From DAHUYF01 sp035509275 (lineage in GTDB: Bacteria > Pseudomonadota > Alphaproteobacteria > ATCC43930 > CGMCC-115725): a stretch of 12,092 nucleotides of DNA. Positions 1 through 5,434 of the stretch are shown here, piece by piece. The position numbers and the translations under genes were made by a program. Under the pieces are notes generated by a model, which was given only the letters and a program-made list of their open reading frames with translations, did not search any database and was not told the origin of the DNA. Numbering within the stretch: the stretch's first letter is position 1; each line of letters starts with the position of its first letter. Location: positions 1 to 12,092 of the forward strand of contig DATJLU010000147.1 in NCBI GenBank assembly GCA_035509275.1. The letters run 5' to 3'.

Positions 1-118
1 CACGGAGAATAAGCATTTGGCGCGCGAAGCGCGCCATTCTTCCCGTCTCCGTGATCTCCGTGCCTCCGTGGTCGATCTTTTCTTGCCGCAGGCGCTGCGA
101 CAAATGCGATTGCCCTGC
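1..118. repeat. Dispersed stem-loop repeat, copy 1 (possibly cut by the window edge)
   Basis: This non-coding stretch precedes the permease gene and is repeated in the same orientation at about 4307-4428. Bases 16-118 align without gaps to 4326-4428; my hand count gives about 76% identity. Two blocks are nearly identical: an inner hairpin TGGCGCGC-GAA-GCGCGCCA (18-36) and the 3' block GACAAATGCGATTGCCCTGC (99-118). The left arm CACGGAGA (1-8) can pair with TCTCCGTG at 46-53 or 55-62, making an outer stem around the inner hairpin. The CTCCGTG word recurs three times between 47 and 69. The left arm starts at base 1, so the element may extend outside the window. No promoter could be separated from it; transcription of the following operon must start within or upstream of it. 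Confidence 0.75.
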
Positions 119-138
119 CCCGAAGCGGGAGACGTGGC

Positions 139-984
139 ATGAGCCCGACCGTTTCCGACGCGGCGTCGAGCGCCGCTCGCGCACACGAAGACGCGGCACC
201 GCGGTCGCGGCGCTTCGCGGCGCGTTTCCTCGCGCTCCTTCCCGGCATCGTCCTGCTGCTGTTCTGGCAATGGGCGTCGGGGCGATTGATCCGCACGATT
301 TATGTCAGCCGCCCCACTGACATCGCGCTCCGCCTCTATCAAGCCTTCGCCACCGGCGAGATCCTGCCCGATCTGGCGACGACCGCGGAAGAGCTGGTGC
401 TCGGCTATGTCTTCGGCGTCGCGCTCGGCGTGCTCGGCGGCTATGTGCTGGGGCGCACGCCGCGCCTGGCGGCGATCTTCGAGCCCTATGTCATGGCGTT
501 TTACGGCATTCCCAAGATCGCGCTCGCGCCGCTGTTCATCATCTGGTTCGGCATCGGGCTGTGGTCGAAGGTCGCGCTCGCGGCGACGATGGTGTTCTTC
601 CTGGTTTTCTACAACGTCTATATGGGCGTGCGCTCGGTCGATCGCGAGCTGGTCAGCCTCACTCAGCTGATGGGCGCGAGCGAGAGCCAGCTCAGCCGCC
701 ATGTCTATCTGCCGGCCGCCGCGCCTTTCGTCATCATGGGGATGCGCATGGCGATCCCTTACAGCGTCATCGGCGTCATCGTCGGCGAGTTCACCTCGTC
801 GGTGCAGGGGCTCGGGCTCTTCATCAGCCAGGCCTCGGCGAATTACGACCCCGCCGGCGTTTTCGCCGGCATCGCCATCCTGCTGCTCTTCGTCGTCCTC
901 GCCAATGCCGGCGCCGCGCGGCTGGAGAAACGGCTGCTGCGTTGGCGTCCGGCCCCGGCCGGCAGCGCCCAGAACGAGATCTGA
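139..984 (+). CDS. ABC transporter permease, SsuC/TauC-like (BPD type)
   Basis: This is a 281-residue inner-membrane permease that should form the translocation channel of an uptake ABC transporter. After a polar cytoplasmic N terminus (1-27), hydrophobic segments lie near residues 28-47, 86-106, 118-140, 143-162, 198-220 and 240-260, giving about six membrane spans. The cytoplasmic EAA-type loop that docks the ATPase is at about 176-206 (QLMGASESQLSRHVYLPAA, with the conserved G and LP). Length and pattern fit the nitrate/sulfonate/taurine/pyrimidine-precursor family. The ATG at 139 has GGAG seven bases upstream. Its stop is followed after 10 bases by the binding-protein gene, so the two are co-transcribed. 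Substrate cannot be read from the sequence. Position next to hutC suggests histidine, urocanate or a related compound, but that is inference. No ATPase gene is adjacent on the right, and a repeat lies on the left. Confidence 0.9.
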   Translation: MSPTVSDAASSAARAHEDAAPRSRRFAARFLALLPGIVLLLFWQWASGRLIRTIYVSRPTDIALRLYQAFATGEILPDLATTAEELVLGYVFGVALGVLGGYVLGRTPRLAAIFEPYVMAFYGIPKIALAPLFIIWFGIGLWSKVALAATMVFFLVFYNVYMGVRSVDRELVSLTQLMGASESQLSRHVYLPAAAPFVIMGMRMAIPYSVIGVIVGEFTSSVQGLGLFISQASANYDPAGVFAGIAILLLFVVLANAGAARLEKRLLRWRPAPAGSAQNEI

Positions 985-994
985 GGAGGTTCCG

Positions 995-2035
995 ATGAAG
1001 CCCATCGCAGCGCGCTTGCTGGCTTGCCTGTCACTGCTGCTGTTCGCGGGCTACGCGCCGCCGGCCGCGGCGCAGCAAGCGACGGTGCGGATCGGCCAGG
1101 CCGTGCCGACCTTGAGCTTCCTGCCGCTCTACGCGGCGCGCGCCGAGGGCAGCTTCGCCGCGCAAGGGCTCCATCTGCAGTTCGTCGCGATCCAGGGCGG
1201 CGATCCGCCGGCGCTCGCCGCGCTCGATTCCGGCGACATCGATTTCGCCGCCGTCGGCTCCGATACGGCGCTTGCGGCGATCGCCAAGGGCCAGCCCTTC
1301 CAATTCGTCTATTCCCTGATGTCGCAGGTCTCGCTCGAGCTCGTCGTCTCGAACGACTTCCTGAAGCGCGCCGGCGTCGCCCCGACCGATCCGCTGGAAA
1401 AGCGCATCAAGGCGCTGAAAGGCGCGATCATCGGTGTCAGCGCCGTCGGCGGGGCGCAGGATCGGATGGCGCGCTGGCTCGTCGCGCAAGGCGGGCTCGA
1501 TCCGCAGCGCGACCTCAAGGTGGCGATGATCGGGCCGCCGCCGGCAATCCACGCCGCGCTCGAGCATGGGCAGATCGACGGCTTCGTGCTCTCGCCGCCG
1601 GAAGGCAAGCTCACCGAAGAGGCCGGAACCGGCAAGGTGCTGATCCGCCTCGGCGCCGACTTCGCCGATCTGCGCTCGCTGCCTTATCTCGTGCTGGTGG
1701 CCAAGAAGCCGCTCGACGCCAAAACGCGCGACCTCGCGATCAGGACCGTGCGCGCGCTCCAGGCGGCGAGCCGCGCGACGCTCGCCGATCCCGCCCGCGT
1801 CGCCGGCGCGATCCAGGCGCAGTTCTATCCGAAGCTGAAGCCGGCCGTGGTTCTCGCCGCGATCGACGCGATGAAGGGCGGCATCGCCGGCGACGGCCGC
1901 ATGGACGTGGCGCAGGTGAAGCGGCTGCTGCAATTGACCAGCGCCACCGGCGAGAAGGTCGCGCTCGATCCCGCGCCGGGCCCGCATGGCTTCTGGAGCA
2001 ACGCCATCATCGATGCGGCCAAGCCGGGAAAGTGA
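995..2035 (+). CDS. ABC transporter periplasmic substrate-binding protein, NMT1/SsuA-like
   Basis: This 346-residue protein is the probable periplasmic ligand receptor for the permease just upstream. It begins with a Sec signal peptide: basic start MKPIAAR, a hydrophobic core at about 8-21, and a likely cleavage after the AAA at 24-26. The mature part starts with the family's typical first strand (VRIGQAVPTLSFLPLYAARA). It continues with a GDIDFAAVGSDTALAAIAKG stretch of the type that shapes the binding cleft in SsuA/TauA/ThiY-like proteins. The ATG at 995 is preceded by a strong AGGAGG (984-989) that overlaps the permease stop. The gene ends 7 bases before hutC. The ligand is unknown: the family includes receptors for sulfonates, taurine, nitrate and pyrimidines. 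Pairing with hutC makes a histidine-pathway compound the first hypothesis, without direct evidence. Confidence 0.88.
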   Translation: MKPIAARLLACLSLLLFAGYAPPAAAQQATVRIGQAVPTLSFLPLYAARAEGSFAAQGLHLQFVAIQGGDPPALAALDSGDIDFAAVGSDTALAAIAKGQPFQFVYSLMSQVSLELVVSNDFLKRAGVAPTDPLEKRIKALKGAIIGVSAVGGAQDRMARWLVAQGGLDPQRDLKVAMIGPPPAIHAALEHGQIDGFVLSPPEGKLTEEAGTGKVLIRLGADFADLRSLPYLVLVAKKPLDAKTRDLAIRTVRALQAASRATLADPARVAGAIQAQFYPKLKPAVVLAAIDAMKGGIAGDGRMDVAQVKRLLQLTSATGEKVALDPAPGPHGFWSNAIIDAAKPGK

Positions 2036-2042
2036 TCGGCGC

Positions 2043-2831
2043 ATGCCGAAAGCGGCGGTGAAACGCGTTGGCCGTGCCGAGCACGCGCCGCGTGGCGGCG
2101 GCGCGGAGCCGAAGCCGCTCTATCAGCAGGTCAAGGACTTCGTCATCGCCGAGATCGCCGCCGGCGCGCTCGCTCCCGGCGCCCGCCTCCCGTCCGAGCA
2201 GGAGCTCGTCCGCAAGCTGCGCGTCAGCCGCATGACGGCGAACCGGGCGCTGCGCGAGCTTTTCGCGCAAGGCGTGCTGACGCGCATCGCCGGCGTCGGC
2301 ACTTTCGTCGCGGCGCCGCGCAGCGAGGGCGAGCTGCTCGAGGTGCGCAACATCGCCGCCGAGATCCGCGAGCGCGGCGGCCGCTACAGCAGCATCGTCC
2401 ACCACCTCGACCAGGTCGCCGCTGCGCCCGAGATCGCGAGCGCGCTCGGCCTCTCCGTCGGTGCGCCGGTCTTCCGCTCGGTCATCGTGCATTGCGAGAA
2501 CGGCGCGCCGCTGCAGCTCGAGGATCGCTTCGTCAATCCCGCGGCGGCGCCCGATTATCTCGCCGCGGATTTCTCGCGCCGCACCCCCAACGAATATCTC
2601 TCCGACTTCATCCCGATCAGCGACTTCGAGCACGTCGTCGAAGCCGTTTTGCCCGACCGCCGCACCCAGAAGCTGCTTGGGATCGCGGCGCAAGAGCCCT
2701 GCCTCCGCCTCTACCGCACCACCACCTCCTTCGGCCGCAAAGTAACCTGCGTCTGGCTCACCCACCCCGGCACCAAATACCGCATGGTCGCCCGCATCTC
2801 CCCCGGCCGCCTCCGCGCGATGCAACGCTAG
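2043..2831 (+). CDS. hutC: Histidine utilization repressor HutC, GntR family
   Basis: This is a 262-residue HutC-subfamily GntR regulator. An N-terminal winged helix-turn-helix spans about residues 24-90. It contains PLYQQVKDFVIAEI, the recognition region SEQELVRKLRVSRMTANRAL (51-70) and the wing RIAGVGTFVA (81-90). A UTRA ligand domain follows (about 98-257), ending in the HutC-type signature VTCVWLTHPGTKYR (234-247). Known HutC proteins repress hut genes and release DNA when urocanate binds; that role is taken from the family. The ATG at 2043 was chosen because the UTRA/HTH alignment starts shortly after it; a longer frame from 1986 would overlap the upstream gene by 50 bases. The Shine-Dalgarno is weak (GGGAA, about 2026). 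The gene is last in the transporter operon and away from its likely target, the hutF-hutI gap. The stop codon touches a repeat unit. Confidence 0.93.
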   Translation: MPKAAVKRVGRAEHAPRGGGAEPKPLYQQVKDFVIAEIAAGALAPGARLPSEQELVRKLRVSRMTANRALRELFAQGVLTRIAGVGTFVAAPRSEGELLEVRNIAAEIRERGGRYSSIVHHLDQVAAAPEIASALGLSVGAPVFRSVIVHCENGAPLQLEDRFVNPAAAPDYLAADFSRRTPNEYLSDFIPISDFEHVVEAVLPDRRTQKLLGIAAQEPCLRLYRTTTSFGRKVTCVWLTHPGTKYRMVARISPGRLRAMQR

Positions 2832-2935
2832 GTCAAGGCGAACGCGCTATGCGCGTTCGTCCGCGGCGGCGGCAGCGATTGCGCAGCAATCGCGGGAGCC
2901 GCGCCCTTCGGACTAGCCGCGGCGCTAGGGTAGGG
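2831..2935. repeat. Three-hairpin tandem repeat unit, copy 1
   Basis: This 105-base unit begins at the last base of the hutC stop codon. It is repeated 127 bases downstream with about 90% identity (10 differences by hand count, no gaps). It contains three inverted repeats: GAACGCGC-TAT-GCGCGTTC (2840-2858), GCGATTGC-GCA-GCAATCGC (2875-2893), and CTAGC-CGCGGC-GCTAG (2913-2928). As it directly follows hutC it would form the 3' end of that mRNA and could stabilise it or help end transcription. No U-tract follows, so it is not a standard intrinsic terminator. No coding potential is evident. Confidence 0.85.
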
Positions 2936-2940
2936 CAAAA

Positions 2941-3086
2941 ATCCCCTCCCCCCTTGAGGTCAAGGCGAACGCGCTACGCGCGTTCATCCGCGGCGGCAGC
3001 AGCGATTGCGCAGCAATCGCGAGAGCCGCACCGTTCGGACTAACCTCGGCGTTAGGCTAGGGAGGGGGGTACGCGCGGAGCGCGCC
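2941..3086. repeat. Mosaic relative of the CT/GA-rich repeat, split by repeat unit 2
   Basis: Bases 2943-2957 (CCCCTCCCCCCTTGAGG-type block) match the left part of the element at 10601-10751. Bases 3061-3086 (GGAGGGGGGTAC followed by GCGCGGAGCGCGCC) match its next part at 10634-10658. In the hutG-hutH copy these halves are only about a dozen bases apart; here the 105-base unit lies between them. The GCGC-rich end CGCGC-GGA-GCGCG (about 3072-3084) can fold into a small hairpin. It lies 20 bases from the convergent stop of the oxidoreductase gene. Confidence 0.6.
2958..3062. repeat. Three-hairpin tandem repeat unit, copy 2
   Basis: This is the second copy of the 105-base unit. Hairpin 1 (2967-2985) differs only in its loop (TAC for TAT) and hairpin 2 (3002-3020) is identical. 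Hairpin 3 has changed on both sides in a matching way: CTAAC (3040-3044) pairs with GTTAG (3051-3055), where copy 1 has CTAGC with GCTAG. The paired change suggests that the folded form matters. The unit sits exactly between the two halves of another repeat family (2941-2957 and 3061-3086), as if inserted into it. Confidence 0.85.
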
Positions 3087-3105
3087 TTGGTAATCGAGTT
3101 TGCGC

Positions 3106-4023
3106 TCAGGAACGAACGCGGATGATCGTCTTCCCCTTGCGTCGCTCGGTCGGGTTCAAGGCGGCGACGGCATCGTCGAGGGTCGCGATGTTGCCGATGT
3201 TCGTCCGCAGTCGTCCGTCCCGCACCCGCTGGACGATCTCACTTAGTTGGGCGCGATCGGTCTCGACAACGAAGTCGATCGCCAGGCCGTCGTCGGGCCG
3301 CGGCACGGGCGGCCCGACGACGGACACCAGTGTTCCTCCGGCTCGAATCAGGCGTGCGGACCGCTTCCCGATGTCGCCGCCGATGACATCGAACACGAGA
3401 TCGACGCCCCCGACGTCTTCCAGCGCGTCGTTGTCGAGGTCGACGAACTCCTTCGCGCCGAAGTCGAGCACCTTCTGACGGTCGGCCGCGCGTCCGGTGC
3501 CGATGACATATGCGCCGGCCTCGCGCGCGAGTTGCGTCACCATCGTCCCGACGGCACCGGCCGCGCCGTGCGCGAGGACGCTCTGCCCCGCCTGAAGGCG
3601 GCCGTGCTGGAACAGCCCCTGCCACGCGGTGAGGCCCGAGATTGGCAGGCTCGCGCCCACCGCGAAGTCGACATCGCCCGGGAGCGGCGCGAGGTTGCGT
3701 GCCTCGATGGCAACGTACTCTGCCAGGGTGCCGTCGCGATACCAGTCGGCGAGGCCGAACACTCGCTGTCCTAGCGACAGTCCCGTCGTGCCGTAGCCGA
3801 GACCGGTGACCACTCCGGCCAGCTCGTGGCCGGGGATTGACGGTGTTCGGTCACGATCGCGGCGATCGGTCCAGGTCGAGGGCCACTCCATCTCAGTCGG
3901 GACGAATCCCGACGCATGAATCTGAACGATGACGTCGTTTATCGCTGCCGGCGGCTCGGGCCGCTCGGTCAGCTTCGTCCCGGCCAATCCCGCGGCCTGG
4001 TCCGTCACGATGATTGCCCTCAT
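3106..4023 (-). CDS. Zinc-free MDR-family NAD(P)H oxidoreductase (quinone reductase-like)
   Basis: This 305-residue cytoplasmic enzyme belongs to the medium-chain dehydrogenase/reductase superfamily, in the NADPH:quinone reductase/zeta-crystallin branch. The N-terminal GroES-like domain (about 1-120) holds PGHELAGVV (64-72). The Rossmann domain has the nucleotide-binding loop AHGAAGAVGTMVTQLA (151-166). The catalytic zinc cysteine and the structural four-cysteine lobe of zinc alcohol dehydrogenases are absent. The ATG at 4023 was preferred over a start 69 bases upstream because the family begins at MRAIIV and an AGGTGG ribosome site precedes this ATG. The real substrate is unknown; quinones, enones or other electrophiles are typical. 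It stands alone, convergent to hutC and flanked by repeats on both sides. It has no clear tie to histidine breakdown and may be a later insertion. Confidence 0.88.
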   Translation of the reverse strand: MRAIIVTDQAAGLAGTKLTERPEPPAAINDVIVQIHASGFVPTEMEWPSTWTDRRDRDRTPSIPGHELAGVVTGLGYGTTGLSLGQRVFGLADWYRDGTLAEYVAIEARNLAPLPGDVDFAVGASLPISGLTAWQGLFQHGRLQAGQSVLAHGAAGAVGTMVTQLAREAGAYVIGTGRAADRQKVLDFGAKEFVDLDNDALEDVGGVDLVFDVIGGDIGKRSARLIRAGGTLVSVVGPPVPRPDDGLAIDFVVETDRAQLSEIVQRVRDGRLRTNIGNIATLDDAVAALNPTERRKGKTIIRVRS

Positions 4024-4306
4024 TGTCCACCTGCCTGTGTGTGGTAGCCGCCGGGCCGCGTCACTGAACCCGGCTAAAGCCAATGTTGGCACTGTGCGGG
4101 CGCGATGAAACCTGCGTCGGGCATCCCCGGACGGGCGGACACGCTTGCTGGAATCCAGAGCCGGCCAGCGCCGAGGATCAGTGCGCCGGGCGTGCGCGAA
4201 TTTAGCTAAGGACGGGATAGAGCTCGGTGGGGTCGGGCGGTTGTGACGTCAAAGATGTAATTGCCGCAGACAGCACTATTAAAGCTGGACCGCAGGGGCA
4301 ATGAGA
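4024..4306. other. Intergenic region upstream of the oxidoreductase gene
   Basis: No convincing gene is seen here. The part from about 4195 to 4300 is visibly less GC-rich than the surroundings. The minus-strand promoter of the oxidoreductase must lie here, but I cannot fix its -35 and -10 boxes. One short palindrome, GCCAA-TG-TTGGC (4079-4090), lies 56 bases upstream of the ATG. It could be a regulator site, but a palindrome of this size can arise by chance. Confidence 0.5.
4079..4090. promoter_or_regulatory. Short palindrome upstream of the oxidoreductase, possible operator
   Basis: GCCAA and TTGGC are perfect inverted arms around TG, located 56 bases upstream of the start at 4023, near where a promoter would be expected. 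No regulator gene lies nearby to match it. Chance occurrence is quite possible. Confidence 0.25.
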
Positions 4307-4428
4307 CGGTGAGAACATCAAGGGTCTTGGCGCGCGAAGCGCGCCAGTACTTCTTTCCTCACTGCCTCACCGCCTCTGTGGTGAATCCTTTCCTGCCGCG
4401 GGCGTGGCGACAAATGCGATTGCCCTGC
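4307..4428. repeat. Dispersed stem-loop repeat, copy 2
   Basis: This is the second copy of the element at the left edge of the window, in the same orientation. The inner hairpin TGGCGCGC-GAA-GCGCGCCA (4328-4346) and the end block GACAAATGCGATTGCCCTGC (4409-4428) are identical to copy 1, and the spacing from hairpin to end block is the same 79 bases. The outer arms differ in sequence from copy 1 but still pair: CGGTGAG (4307-4313) with CTCACCG (4366-4372), in place of CACGGAGA with TCTCCGTG. The element ends two bases before the stop codon of the cyclodeaminase-like gene, so for that minus-strand operon it forms the 3' end and could act in mRNA stability or termination. Confidence 0.78.
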
Positions 4429-4429
4429 T

Positions 4430-5434
4430 TCACGCAAACCTTAACCTCTGCCCCACCTCGAGCCGCTTCGCCTTCTCCAGAATCGCGTGACCCAGCGCGA
4501 TGTCGCTGAGCGACAGCCCGCGATGCCAGAACAGGATCGTCTCGTCCTCGCGCTCGCGGCCCGGCTTCTTGCCCGCGACGATCGCGCCCATCTCGGCGTA
4601 AAGCGTGCGCTCGCTGAGCTTGCCGGCTTCGACATGCGCGCGCAGCGAGCCGAACTGTCCGGCTTTGCACTGGCCCCAATCATCGACCACGAGCTTCCCC
4701 ATGATGTCGGTGAGCGACAGCTCGACCGCGCTCATCGTGCCATAGGGCACGACGAAGGCGCCGGGCTTGATCCATTCCGTCTTGAGCAGCGGCGTCGGCT
4801 CCAGCAGCCGCGAGGCCTCGACGACGATATCGGCGCCTTTGACCGTGCTCTCCCAGGAGTCCTCGGCGCGCACGGTCTTGCCGAGATCCTGCGTCAGTCG
4901 TGCGGCGAAACCGTCGCGGCTTTCCTTCCGCCGCGAATGGACGCGGATCTCCTCGAAATCGAAGAGGCGGTCGAGCAGCCGCACATTCCAATAGGCGGTG
5001 CCGCGCGCGCCGATATGGCCGAGCACCCGGCTGCGCTTGCGCGCGAGGTACTTGGCGCCGATGGCGGTGACGGCGCCGGTGCGCATATCGGTGATCGCCG
5101 TCGCATCGAGCAGCGCCCGCGGCATGCCGGTCGCTGGATCGAACAGCGCGAGGAGCCCGATCTCCGAGGGCAGGTCCTGCTTGTAATTGTCGACATAGTC
5201 GCCGACGATCTTGACCCCGGCGAAATTGACCGCGCCGCCGATATAGCCGCGCAGCACGTTGAAATGCCCGTGCACCTCTGGATCGGGGATGAGATGCATG
5301 CGCGGCTCGATCACCGTCTCGCCGCGGCCCTGCGCTGCAAGGCTGCCTTCGATCGCCGCCAGGATCTCGTCATCGCTAAGCGCCGCCGCCTCGACGTCGA
5401 GGCCGTTGAGATAGGTGATGTAGATCGGCTTCAT
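4430..5434 (-). CDS. Ornithine cyclodeaminase/mu-crystallin family protein, translationally coupled to hutU
   Basis: This is a 334-residue NAD(P)-binding protein of the OCD/mu-crystallin family, whose members include ornithine cyclodeaminases, ketimine reductases and amino acid dehydrogenases. Family landmarks are R45, K75 in VKIVGDY, the stretch DATAITDMRTGAVTAIGAKY (110-129) with R118, and a C-terminal ILFWHRGLSLSDIALGHA (300-317). Two signatures are off. The usual GxGxQA nucleotide loop reads GARGTA (142-147). The segment that in true cyclodeaminases carries a catalytic aspartate (G-x-D-x-x-G-K) reads YGTMSAVE (231-238). Plain ornithine-to-proline activity is therefore doubtful. The start codon at 5434-5432 overlaps the hutU stop by one base, implying coupled translation with hutU and co-regulation with the histidine pathway. 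A role on an imine or amino acid linked to histidine breakdown is a guess. Confidence 0.85.
   Translation of the reverse strand: MKPIYITYLNGLDVEAAALSDDEILAAIEGSLAAQGRGETVIEPRMHLIPDPEVHGHFNVLRGYIGGAVNFAGVKIVGDYVDNYKQDLPSEIGLLALFDPATGMPRALLDATAITDMRTGAVTAIGAKYLARKRSRVLGHIGARGTAYWNVRLLDRLFDFEEIRVHSRRKESRDGFAARLTQDLGKTVRAEDSWESTVKGADIVVEASRLLEPTPLLKTEWIKPGAFVVPYGTMSAVELSLTDIMGKLVVDDWGQCKAGQFGSLRAHVEAGKLSERTLYAEMGAIVAGKKPGREREDETILFWHRGLSLSDIALGHAILEKAKRLEVGQRLRFA

Noticed and set aside
995..1030. Possible lipoprotein signal (LLAC at residues 8-11) in the binding protein
   Set aside because: Only seven residues precede it and the hydrophobic core continues well past the cysteine to a good AAA cleavage site, so ordinary Sec cleavage is more likely.
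1031..2044. 337-codon minus-strand frame opposite the binding protein
   Set aside because: The plus strand encodes a clear signal peptide and binding-protein fold, whereas the minus frame has only biased composition.
2831..3062. CRISPR-like array
   Set aside because: There are only two copies, each over 100 bases with internal hairpins, no spacer/repeat periodicity and no cas genes.
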